A DNA stretch of 64,000 nt, taken from Axinella damicornis (lineage: Eukaryota; Porifera; Demospongiae; Axinellida; Axinellidae). The stretch is from positions 2,264,472 through 2,328,471 of the forward strand of contig OZ007510.1 of assembly GCA_963931865.1 (NCBI GenBank), given 5' to 3'. This document shows positions 30,777-42,324 of this stretch, one piece after another (within the stretch, counting starts at the first letter, position 1; every line of letters begins with the position of its first letter). Below the pieces are notes generated by a model. That model ran no database searches, was not told where the DNA came from, and was given only the letters and a program-made list of their open reading frames with translations. The position numbers and the translations under genes are program-made.

Positions 30777-33700
30777 TTCCCCACACTGTACAATACGTAG
30801 CACACAACATCATGCAGTCACATGGGAATCAGGACTCAACCCAAATATGGGCAGTGCAGGTGGTAGCCAAGTCCAATTCCCAGGTCTATTTACAGAGTCT
30901 ATTTATGTGCTCTTGGGGAATATATAATTGTGACTATAGTTTCGTGGTATTATGAGAGAGATTCCCCCTCTATTACCTATTGCTTTAGCATTTTGTCATC
31001 GACTGTATGTAGTGTATCGTCTCACAGGCCTATATAGTAATTGTCCTGCTACCAGTGTGGTGCAACAGTATTGATTGTTCCTTGATCACACCATTGCCAG
31101 TTATAAAACCATCCCAATGACAGTTTCTCTCCTGTTATCATCCGATCTACAAACAACAGCAGCTGGTGGGTAAGGCCTTCGGGGGAGATAGGCTGTCAAG
31201 AGATTTGGGGAGAAAGGCTGTCAGGAGAGCTGCTTGGAATTTTAGACCCCTACATGTTCATGTGCATTTAGGGTATTGGTGCTATGGCAACACAGGTGTA
31301 TTGTGATCAGCTGGAAGATATCTTAAGTGGGAACAATGCGCCATATTAGCATCAAGTAGCTGTCCCAAAACGATACGTTAGATCACATTCACCCGACCAT
31401 TACTCCACTATATACACATGACCTGCATTCCCAGTGAAAGACTAGCGTGATCATATCCCATCTGTGCCGAGTGCTGCAAGGCTTCCGTTGGGTTGGTGAA
31501 CTACCTTCAGGGGGTTTTGGTGGCCATTGGCTGGCTAGAGCATTTGACTGTGGGCCATTCCAGCATTGGTCAACATTGCTTGCTTCGACTGTAGTTACCC
31601 CAGTAGTAGCTCATGTACATTAATTGAGATGAGCCGTAAGCTACCGGACTACGAGCAGCCCGGGAACAAAGCTGGCTGTACTACAAACAGGTGAGTGCTG
31701 CTGATCGAACTACCCACCTATGCATCACTCAGCACCACACGATTAGCTGAGAGAAGGGTAACCACTAGATGGCAGTCCCAGGAAATTTTAGCGGAGCTCC
31801 TCAGTAAATAAGTGACCCCAGCTAAACTAAGAACATAATAATAGCGGTACATCAATCTTCCATATTAGGATAAGGCTGTTGTAATATCCCAACGCAGGTC
31901 TTCAAACGTATACAGTCTTAGACTACACCTCAGCAAGTGTTTGCCAAAGGAAGAGATATTTGGCACTACTTCCAATTTTATAATTAGACACTGAATTTAT
32001 AGTTTTGCCCATAATAGTCCACCCAGAACAGGAAGTGTGTTTGAAAGTATATTGGAGATAGACTGATTCTCACAGAACTACCTTCAAGCAGCAACCACAC
32101 TCCTGGTAGGAGGGAAAGCACATGTTTCCAAATGATGCTTGCTCTCACGTCGTAGATACTTCAGCGACTGTGATTGCATCCATCAGCTTGAACTTACAGC
32201 ACAGTCAGCAGGCTGTACACAGGTAGGGTAGCTTACGGATTGCCCCAACCAGGAGTGAAAATTCCCTGTTCCTGGAACATTTGTTAACTGCTAACAAGCC
32301 CACAGTTCTCCCACACATAAAATACTACATATGGTCAACCGTTGCTAGTTGGGCTCTGTAGCAAACACAAGTAGCTCTATTCCCAGGACATACGCAATCC
32401 CATGTTTCATACTGTTCACTAAAACAGGGCTGGGAATGCAGCTAGTCCTCTGCAGTGTGTTTCATTTAGAAAATTGTGAGAGGTAAATTCGTAGCGCGGT
32501 AAAGTAGAGGGGCATTTATGATAGCTGCTTTGCATACATAGTACTTCAGAGACACAGGAAAGAACTCAGGGAGGGCTTGCCTCATTCCCAGGCTGCCAAG
32601 GAGGAGGGGAAGCGCTTCCCTCCTCCTCCAGTCTGGAAAGGAGGCTGTATGGCCCCATGCAACTTCTTGCACACCCTCCTCCACTGCCTGGAAAGGCTAT
32701 ATGTATGGGACTTCTTGTGCAACCAAAAATTCCACACATTATTGTGGTCAGACACTATCCCGCCACAAAGATATGTGTGGGGAAAGGAATGGGGCGGATT
32801 AAAGGTACTGTTTGGAAGGGAGGGTGAGGAGAGACAGATTGAATAAGAGGTGGTTTGGGCAGACGCAGGGGACACTTCCTTGTAAACATAACACCCACCT
32901 CTTCTGCTATTAGGGCTACCTCTGGCATTGAAAGAAGCCCCTTTGACAAACCACAAGTCAAGTAGATTCGGTAACTGGCCAAGTTGAATTATGCCTGCTC
33001 CCTAGAGAAAGAGCCGAATCTGTCCTTACCAGCCCAAACAAGTGTCGCAGATATGAAATGATGTGCATTAATATTATGGGAGTGCATACGCTATTTAGTA
33101 TCACTACTGAGTTTACACACAGTCCATGCATCTAGCTGGCATGTACCAGCAGTAAACTGGGTTAGCGACTTCCAGTGAAGTACGTAGAAGTGGAGACTCA
33201 ATGGAGTGGAATATAAATAGACGAACGAGTTCAGCCAAAAGGATTGGACAATGAATCTCCATGCCAACACATACGCATCAAGCTGGCTACATTACGCGCT
33301 TCAGGACATTTCCAGTTGCCGTGATGTAACCATGCACAGATTCTAAAGGTCAGACTTTAGAGGAGTGGCTATATTATAGTCAATTGTATGTCCTACGTAT
33401 GTACTTTCAGACCTGCAATAGACACAGCCTAGGGCAACTGATATGTCCTGTTCGAATTAGAACTGAAAACGGTTCAGTATGATGATGTCTGTGTAGGATT
33501 GAGGTTAGGATGTACGACCAGCCGTACAACTAATGGAAGACTGCGTGCATTGTCCCACTATCCACCAACAATGGCTCAGGTGTCACCACCAGGTGTTCCC
33601 CATTCCCAGCTGTGGAGCAGCTGCCGAAACAAAATCAGAAATAAAAGCACAATTGAGGCTCTATCAAATTCAGCCATGTGACCGTATCAAATGACACCTA

Positions 33701-33879
33701 ACATAGCCCCTAGTGGTCATACAATACACAAACAGACAAGCACTGGCATGGCTTTCACTAATGAACAGAGCCGCTATTGAGGGTTTCACTCCATAGCTTC
33801 TGCCACTGATTTCAACCAGCTGGCTCCTTTAACGGAATGGTCTGGGCACACTGATAGATGATCTTTGGGTGACATTAGG

Positions 33880-34079
33880 CAGGGTTTCATCTACTGGGGG
33901 GGGGGGGGGGGGGGGGGGGGGGCAGGGGGGAAGCTTCCCCCCCAAACAGTCTAGCTTCCCCCCCAAAGAAGAGATTGACTATATCATTACATCATAGGTA
34001 ATACCATATTAGGACTCAGATGCACGGCACTTGCCACTACTTCCCCCCCCCCAAACAATTTTTTCTAGATGAAACCCTG
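33880..34079. mobile_element. hAT-like MITE containing poly-G
   Basis: 200-bp element with inverted ends CAGGGTTTCATCTA and TAGATGAAACCCTG; the interior has a 27-nt G run (33896-33922) and several C(7-10)AAA blocks. A CAGGG terminus is typical of hAT. Flanking duplication is unclear (ATTAGG / TTAGGC). Confidence 0.6.
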
Positions 34080-35209
34080 TTAGGCGATACTCATGGCAAT
34101 GGCATGGTTGGTAAACATAAATTATAGAATGACTAACATGGAGTTGACTCAGTCTGACTGTGGCATTTGTTGCACAAGTTTAAAAAATAGAATGCAAGTG
34201 AGAAAACATGGGCAAAGGGCTGTGAGCAATGCTATCTCAATGCTATCCAATGTCAATTACCTCAGCTAAGCACCAGGAATATTTTCCATGGACATTGACT
34301 TGAGCTTGTGTGGGTAGGTTATTCACTGCACAGTGTTGGGATGAGGAACCAGATTGTCAATAGAATTAGCTGCTGATTGTTGTTGCTGCATTGTGTGATA
34401 TTTTCTCCGCTTGCATAGTGTGCAGCAGTAGACATGTTCAAGCTCTACATTGTGCAATGCAGTGTGTATGCTCACTATGACGTACACTGCCCCTGCATAC
34501 CTTGTAGCAGACTATCCAGAGCATGAAATACTCACTCTTTGAAGAGAATTCCACAAACACCTGCTCAAAAACTCATGGGATTATGGCTCTCCTAAATGTG
34601 GTGTGGTTTCCGCAATGCCTGAGGCTCCACTAAAACAATCCAGGCTATCCTATTACACAGTACAATGCACTGTCTGCACCACACCATGTACCACCTGCTT
34701 GACAGTACCTCAACTGTTGTAGGAGGATCATAGTATGTTACCGTGACGATATAATGATGATGTAATGAATGATGATGATGTAATGATGATGTAATGGTGC
34801 CAGATGGTGCATGGTAACAAGTGATGAAGGGACCCAAAGGGGAAGAGAGGGAAACCTTGGTACATTTCCCAATAAACATGCATGGATGGAAGACCGTAGT
34901 TGGTGGGTCCTTTGTGACAGGAACTGGAAACTGCATTCTACAACTTCACAACAGACCCTTAGAACGAGAATCGTGATAGCACAAGCTGGCCAGTGGGTTC
35001 CCCTGATTTGGGACGGCAAGGGTGCAGTGGGCATGTGGGACACTCCAAGGGTTTGTTAGTAATTTGGGGGCTATATCTCCACGGAAACCCTCTTCAGTAG
35101 ATGCATAACTAACTGGTAAGCATGAAGAGAATGCAGAAACATGACTCCAAAGTATCCACCCCTCCGATTATCAATCAAACAGCAGACACTTGTCTACCAG
35201 CTAAATTAC

Positions 35210-35231
35210 TCCCCCCCCCCCCCCCCCCCCC
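35210..35231. repeat. Poly-C run
   Basis: About 22 C on the plus strand, followed by CTCCCCCA8. Confidence 0.85.
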
Positions 35232-35369
35232 TCCCCCAAAAAAACAAACAGGGCTCAGTGGAGGACATCGAGAGAAAAGTAAGCATACCAGCAGATGGTA
35301 GATGGGTTGAAAGTTGCAATGTACGAGAAGTGGTTCACTCGTGAAGTACATAATATAGTACAAGGTTGG

Positions 35370-35463
35370 TAGCCTCGTTCCCAGGCCTTCTCACCCCAGC
35401 GTTTGTCGCTTGCAGTACTGCAAGTGACAAACGCTGGGGTGAGAAGGCCTGGGAACGAGGCTA
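35370..35463. mobile_element. TAGCCTCG-family MITE, near-perfect palindrome
   Basis: 94 bp: almost the whole element is one hairpin (TAGCCTCGTTCCCAGGCC, TTCTCACCCCAGCGTTTGTC and their inverses around GCAGTACTGC). Perfect 9-bp duplication CAAGGTTGG at 35361-35369 and 35464-35472. Confidence 0.95.
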
Positions 35464-36095
35464 CAAGGTTGGTATATTATCTTCAGCAAAACACAAAAAC
35501 GTTTCGCTGTTTTTGGCTATCCTTACATTAAACAGCAACTAAAATTTCCCATCTGCCACAGATCAGCGGACGTCTGTCTTCGCAGGCAGGATTTGGTACT
35601 ACCCTGTGCAGTTGTATAGGCTACGGCGCCAGCAGACACACACATACAACTAGGGGTAGGTGATACCTACAGAAGTGTGCGTATTCTGATGTACATATTA
35701 TGTTGCAGACATCTGGCTGTATAGGCTATGGGTTCGGCAGACGTACACACATACGACCCAGGGGTGGGTGATACCTACGTACTCTGATTGTTGTAGGCAT
35801 TTGACAACACAAAATAACTTTTCCAGTGCAACGCTGGTCGTACATATCTGATAGAAAATAGAAGTACACCACCATATAAATTACAAGCTGTAATGAGTGG
35901 ACATTGATAGTCTGTCAGTATTATGAGCTCAGAGAGGGCAGAGGGAGGTACTGAAGATAAGTTGGTAGCAGACAAGCTACTGCAGAATTATGATCAAATG
36001 TGCCAGAAATCTACCACTAATTCCCGATAATCAGAACAAACGAAGTGTAAGAGTTCGGAAATGAATGGCATGCCACTTTAATTCCACAAGCAGGC

Positions 36096-36172
36096 AGATC
36101 ACCAGGAGCCCGAGCCAGATCACCAGGAGCCCGAGCCAGATCACCAGGAGCCCGAGCCAGATCACCAGGAGC
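36096..36172. repeat. 21-bp tandem repeat, ~3.7 copies
   Basis: Identical copies of AGATCACCAGGAGCCCGAGC plus C. Seven codons per unit, but no supported reading frame surrounds it. Confidence 0.9.
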
Positions 36173-36570
36173 CAACGTTGCATTTCAGACTCTTTTACTT
36201 TTCATTTGGTATTAGAACATGAGAGGAAACAATAGTCGCCCATTCCAGCACCAGTTCTCTTTACAGCAAGCCCCCTCCACACCTCTCCCTGCCCCATCTC
36301 ACCCCTTCCCCCTCCTCGCTCCCCCTTCCCCCTCCTCGCTCCCCCTTCCCCCTCCTTGCTCCCCCAACTCCCCCTTCCCACTCCTCACTCCCCCGACTCC
36401 CTCTCCCTTTCCCCCTTCCCCTTCCCCACTCCCTCCCATCTCCCCAAGACCAACAGAATTTCCAAGTAAGAGGGGCACATTTTCAGGGGTCCATTTCATC
36501 CATGCATTCCTTGAAGCTTAAAACACCAGCAAAATTCAATTCACAAGCAATGAAGAACCTGATGGAACCC

Positions 36571-36665
36571 TAGCCTCGTTCCCAGGCCTTCTCACCCCAG
36601 CATTTGTTGCCTGCAGTACTAACACAGGACAAACGCTTGGGTGAGAAGGCTTGGGAACGAGGCTA
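36571..36665. mobile_element. TAGCCTCG-family MITE
   Basis: 95-bp relative of 35370-35463 with a few substitutions; perfect 9-bp duplication ATGGAACCC at 36562-36570 and 36666-36674. Confidence 0.95.
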
Positions 36666-37303
36666 ATGGAACCCTTCACGCTGCCATAGTGATCAAAACA
36701 AGGATTCAGATGACACTGGTGTTCACTTGTTGTTGACTTGGTGTTGTTTACTTGTGTGCAGTGCAGGTGTTCATTACAGCATGTTTCATTATCCCAAAAC
36801 CTTTAACTGGATTAGTTAGCTTATTGGAAGCACTCAAGCTGGTCAGGGTCACCTTACAGCCGGCTTCTCGGCTTCAAGATCTCCGTTCCTGGAATGGCGG
36901 ATGGTTAATGAAGGCTAAGAGGTTGTTTATATGTCATCGTCACTTCAGTGCTTCCAGCAATGCTCACAAAAAGGTTTCTGAGTTTAGAGATTGGTAATCT
37001 GACTCCATAGACTGAAGTCTTGCATAGGCTAATCTAGGTATAAGAGTGTGCCAGTGTAACATTGGATCTATTGTGGTTTGGTTTTTGAACAGTAACTTAA
37101 ACCCTGGGCTCCATGGTAACCCAGACGCCTGCCAACGCAGTGAAGCTAGACCACTGGCAAGCAACTTGCTTCTTTCAACGCCTGCTACTTTCTCAACATT
37201 AGTGGGAAGTTGGGGCACGGCTTTATGAATGTGCGTACACCACAGCAATAAGGAACGGTGGGTGTCTCAGTTTGTGTACACGATGATCAGCTTTAATCTA
37301 CAG

Positions 37304-38000
37304 TCAGCAAACTTTGAGAGAAGTGCGACAGCTCCCCTTCCCCGACACGACACACTCGAAGCCTTTGAAGGACTTGTTAAGATCATAGTGTTCCATTGAG
37401 ACAAACAGGAACTGTGCTGGAACAGACACTAGTCTTCTGTTGGCTACTGGCACTTGAACTTTGTCGGGTGCCAGCAGAACTGTCATTCTATTAGGGTTTG
37501 GCTCGACCCAATGATTCTCAAACCTTCAGTGAAGTGCCGCTAATTCTTTTGTCGCTTGCAGTACAAACACGGAGGAGGCCTGGTATACAGGTAAAGAGGG
37601 CAGAGCGAATTTGGCACTCAGAACAGTAGAGAAAGGACAAAAGCACCCACCCATTCACAGCGCATGAAAAGTGCATTTCTTATTCGAGGAATAATGTCAT
37701 TCGAAATTAAGCACATCTCAATATTAGGCACAAATATTGGACACATGGGTGTAGCAATTAAGATACCATCTGTCTTGTTGTCCTGAACTCCAGGTCGCAA
37801 TGCCAAATGCATTAATTAGTTCTTCCTCCGTGACATTCTCCCACAAGAGAAATGGAGTAGGCGTGTGTGGAGTTGCAGAGTCCAGCACTGTTAATTGGAT
37901 CTGGCATGTGTGTTTTGTCTCTAGTCGTGGGGAATCATGCTGTACCGCAAATGTGTCCATGTGGCCAGCACATCACATAATATTATACAAGACCATTGGT
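37304..38000 (-). CDS. Possible unidentified coding fragments
   Basis: Three minus-strand open frames without low complexity: 37304-37486 (LAPDKVQVPVANRRLVSVPA ... KSFKGFECVVSGKG), 37618-37812, and 37724-37960 (LETKHTCQIQLTVLDSATPH, FLLWENVTEEELINAFGI). They overlap in different frames, splice sites were not resolved, and the opposite strand is also partly open. No family recognised. Similar weak frames continue to 39056. They could be exons of one unknown gene, remnants of an element, or chance. Confidence 0.22.
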
Positions 38001-39424
38001 GTGTCGATAGAGCTATTCCACCTCCTAAGTCGAACACATTCTACAAGATAGCTTGTGAGAACACAAAAGTGAACTGAAACCGGTTACCATATATGGGGAT
38101 ATCTGAGGACTTTAATAATTGATACAGTCATTAGTTGCACCAAAATTAATGCTGACACAAGCATCATGCAGTAATTGCATCATACTTGCACATTCTCTAC
38201 TGTACCGCAGCGCCACAACACGTACCAGAGTGCATATATAGAAGACCACATCCCCAAGGGGCAATCTACATGTGTACTTATGCGCTCTGGTACATACGGG
38301 GGTATCTTTAAAATAAACTGGCATTATGACTACAGCACATCGCAGGGTTATTACGTCCTTCTCCCGAAATCTGAATCGTTGGAAGACACAACAAACCAAC
38401 AGCTATTCCTTGCACAGTTTCTGGGGACTCAATGCACATGGACCCGTTACCATAGCTACCACAAGGGAAGTAACTTTCACAGTGTGAACATTCGTCGGCA
38501 TGCATTGCATAGTCTATAAATCGGGTATGTATGAAAACTTTTGTGGGTTTGTTGGGGAGGGCGTATGTCTCCATGCACACAACTATACTGACAGGTCTTC
38601 AGAATCACCAAAGGTCTTTGTGAAGGGTTAATATGTACCTTTAACAAAAAGGTGCGGAGACCCTGTTCAACCAGGTTTCGCAACGCCTGATTTTACACAC
38701 AGTGTTGGTGTCGGCCCAATTTTTGAAAGCAATTCCAACCTTGTTTGTATACACCCACACCCATAGTTCAAGTAGGGGTGGTACAAAATTTGGCAAGTTA
38801 AGGCATGTCCAAAACAGACGTTTATCTCAGGAAAGGAGAATGAATCCATACTGGGCCAAATTTGTACACGTGCTCTCTCAAAGCCCTCCCTGGGTGTCCT
38901 GGCAAGAGGGAAGACCTGCACAGAGCAAGTGTGCACCAACACCAGTAGAGCTTTCAACCAGTCAGAAGTATCCGGCTTCAAACGTAGAGATTCTTTCAAG
39001 GGCATCACACTAAAGGTTTCCTCTTCTCCTCCTTCCTCAATCACACCGCACAACAAGGGGAACAGTACGTGTTAAACAAAGCAATTAGAAGCGCTCTTCG
39101 ATGGGTTCACAAGCGAAACTTTGACCTGTGAAGTGACGTGTTCACACAGAGAGTATCTGAGCATCCCCACCAGACAATGAATGATGTACACACGAGCTGG
39201 ATGGTCCACTCGTTGGATTGTACAGTTACTTACGTACATGTAGATACATGTATGTATACCATACAATAGTACACAGCTCTGGGAGCTCCATGCAGCTCGA
39301 TCAACCAGTACAGTGGGGATATACGACCGACTGACAAACAAATTACTACAATGTATGCAGACTCACCACCTCAAGTGCCGACGGCTCTGCTGAAGCACAG
39401 GAACAGAGTAGAACCCTGGTGGGG

Positions 39425-39645
39425 TGATTGTGTGTGTGTGTGAGGTGTGAGTGTGAGGTGTGTGAGTGTGAGGTGTGAGTGTGAGGTGTGTGTGTGTGAG
39501 GTGTGAGTGTGAGGTGTGTGAGTGTGAGGTGTGTGAGTGTGAGGTGTGAGTGTGAGGTGTGTGTGTGTGAGGTGTGAGTGTGAGGTGTGTGAGTGTGAGG
39601 TGTGTGAGTGTGAGGTGTGTGAGTGTGAGGTGTGTGAGAATTAGG
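39425..39645. repeat. GTGTGAG minisatellite
   Basis: Interleaved GTGTGAGGTGTGAGTGTGAG units over about 220 bp. The long minus-strand frames of THTPHTHTS type come from this repeat. Confidence 0.9.
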
Positions 39646-39959
39646 GTCAGTGTGAGTGAGTATGTATACATAGTGTGTGCATAGTGGTCTAGTGGTGAAG
39701 CAGCTACCTGTTGCGTAGAACGTGGGATGGATACTGGGCGTACATATTGATACCATATGACTGGACGTGCACGTTGACCGGGCGTGCACGTTGAGGTACT
39801 TGTATACACGTTGACACGACATGGGAACTGGGTGTACTTATGTTGACACCACATGGATACTGGGGGTACATGTTTAAATAATATTACCCCTGAGGGGTTT
39901 ACCACAATTATGGCTAATGAGCCTAGAATAGTTGCACCACAGTCCCTTAAACCAGGTCC

Positions 39960-40135
39960 CTGAGATCAACGTCTTGCATCTCCTCTGAGGGATGTAGTCT
40001 GAACACATCAGTGCTCTTAACACTCACTTGGCTGGCAGGTGAAAAAGAAACCACCTACCGGGATGCCATCAAGGGACTTGCACCTTTCAGTTGACAGCCA
40101 AGTGCTCGAGCCACTAGGCCACCAGCCACCCCTGC
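39960..40135 (-). mobile_element. tRNA-derived SINE, second family
   Basis: Read on the minus strand from 40135: GGTGGCTGGTGGCCTAGTGG (box A-like), GAGCACTTGGCTGTCAACTG, then GGTGCAAGTCCC (weak box B) and a non-tRNA tail. Typical layout of a tRNA-head SINE; diverged. Confidence 0.5.
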
Positions 40136-40149
40136 ATGCTGACACAGCT

Positions 40150-40435
40150 AGGGTACTGGGTGTTCCAGGCGTGGCAGCCTACAGCCGACCATATGGACTG
40201 AGTACAGAACAATTCACGAGGAATGGGTGACAGGACACATGGTACAGAGAGCGTCAGAATTCCCGGTACAATTAAGCAACGTCTAACAAGCAGTCAAGGG
40301 TACTGGGTGCACCAGGAGTGGCAGCCTATAGCCGGCCATATGGACTGAGGACAGAACAATTCACGAGGAATGGGTGACAGGAGACATTCCAGGTGCACTT
40401 TAATCATTTGCAACGGCTAACAAGCAGTCACCAAA
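40150..40435. repeat. Tandem duplication, ~151-bp period
   Basis: Two copies beginning GGGTACTGGGTG and sharing GGCAGCCTA, CCATATGGACTGAG, ACAGAACAATTCACGAGGAA and CTAACAAGCAGTCA. No coding potential recognised. Confidence 0.8.
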
Positions 40436-41551
40436 GGCAAGAACTCATATCTAGAACAAATTACTAAACCATCTCAGGAAACAAAGTCCACCTGGATAAT
40501 CATCGGCATATCCAAACACACATTCCAATAGAATTGTTCTAACATGAGATCCACAGTTGCAAATAATCAGAAACAAGAGTTTGACGTGATTGGCACGATT
40601 ATTAAACATCGTTGGGACTAAAAATGCATCGAATACCATATCAAGTTGTCTTCAACACTCTAACAGGTGTCTGCTACCCTCCCCCAGGACCGACAGTAAT
40701 ACAACTCGCCTGCATGTTTCAAGTACAATGTTCTAACATGGTATGGTACATGTCAGAACCTGCAAGGCAACCAAAGGTTCAGGGTCAAGCATCAACTTCC
40801 CCAAGAGAACACGTCTGCTGATCACAACTTTTCATAAAGCTTACTATCCTGTGACACAGTACAATTCTGCTGGTCCCTTTTCACACACTTACATAATCTT
40901 GTTGATAGTTTGTGCAATGATGCATTGACGATGATTTAAGTGAACTCTGCATACCAGTCCACTTCACCCTAACTGAACATCCAAATCCCAGCACACGCAC
41001 AGTACGTTACATTTCTCCTTACAGTCGCAGTAGTAACTAACCTGCTTAGACGGACACCACAGCAAACAAACAAGAGAGCCATAGCCAAGCGTGTGGATCC
41101 TTCCAACCATCCTGCCTCCAAAAACCAACCCACACATTCCCTTTGCAGGTAACACTGTCTCGTTTCTACATAACCGCAGAGACACGTAAATCGAGTCTCC
41201 AAACCATCATTATGTATCTCCTAGCAGAGGCCCAGGATAATGCTGCCAGCTGCAGCCTCATAGGTCTGGCTACATGCAGTGAGCCCAATGATTTTGACAT
41301 GCCTGCTCAATCTACACACTCATGTGTAAATGTGTCACCGCATTCTATGAAACATTCCCACTGGTTGGTGACCTTATTCCCCAGGAGTTATATAGCACAG
41401 AGGAAATTAAATGCTGTAATGTCATTCTGTCCATGAACACACTATGATTTTATTGTAGCAACCAATCTGTCCCCCATAGCTAGTGCATGCAGAGAAGACT
41501 GTTCAGTGTTCACTGAGAAAGCTTCAGAGCAAACTTAGGAGCAAATGGCAA

Positions 41552-41765
41552 GGGGGGGGGGGGGGGGGGGGGGGGGTGTCAATGGCTGAAAAATAGCGCG
41601 GTCAACGGCCAAAACCTTGAAAAGTCAGTGTGGTCAACGGTCAAACCATGCAAATGAGTGGTCAAAGTTTTGACCTGCTGTCACAGCTGGGCATGCAGAC
41701 GACTTTGCAGAAGAGTGTGTAGCAACTCCACCCTTCCTTAGTATACGGGGTCAAGATGCGCGGGC
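41552..41765. repeat. Poly-G run and GGTCAA-rich dispersed repeat (copy 2)
   Basis: 25 G (41552-41576) followed by CGGTCAACGG and GTGGTCAACGGTCAAA motifs and ending CCTTAGTATACGGGGTCAAG. It is the opposite-orientation counterpart of 9923-10090. Confidence 0.6.
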
Positions 41766-42324
41766 ACAGCTGTGAATGTAGTGCTTATTGGAGCGACCTC
41801 AGTCACATACCCAATGCAGCTGGACCATTCCAAATAAAGTGCACCATGTTGTACGCAAGTGGTCTACTATATTTGCTTGCTACAGTCAGCTGCATGTACA
41901 CTCACTTACTCAGTATATGCTTTGGTGCTCTTAGGCGAAGGCACTTGGAGCTCAGGGCCTGGGCAAATGATAAACAATAAACCCGACCGATCAAGCACCA
42001 CTTCAACATATAATTTACATGTTCTCAACAAACCCAATCAACACTACAAGTCTGTCATAGTCATCAGAGAAGTTCTTCTCATTTTTGAACCCACCTTGGA
42101 TGCCCAAGTAACTCGAGAGTAGTTCGTGGCCATGCCAGCGCACAGCTGCAGTACACGCTTCGGGGGTGAGCGCTAATTCGAGGCATGTACATGTACGGCG
42201 GAAGTACATCGCTGCGTAGCTAATTACGTAACAATTTTTCGCGTGTTATTTAATAATAGCCGTCAGCTAGCTATTAATCTACACAAGGATCTGGATTGCT
42301 GCTGCAGTATCTGCTAGACTAGAC

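Larger units (their letters stand above)
30777..42324. other. Repeat-rich interval between DLST and the semaphorin gene
   Basis: 11.5 kb between two divergent gene starts. It contains MITEs, a hAT-like element, SINE and tandem repeats listed separately. 30777-32480 and 34100-35200: I see nothing supportable. 32380-32460 and 32577-32680 carry degraded TAGCC-type half-ends. Coding-like fragments at 37300-39060 and 41042-41165 are described elsewhere and are weak. Confidence 0.6.

Noticed and set aside
41042..41165. Possible exon with AG and GT borders (NETVLPAKGMCGLVFGGRMV)
   Set aside because: Two frames are open, no neighbouring exon with matching phase was found and no family is recognised.
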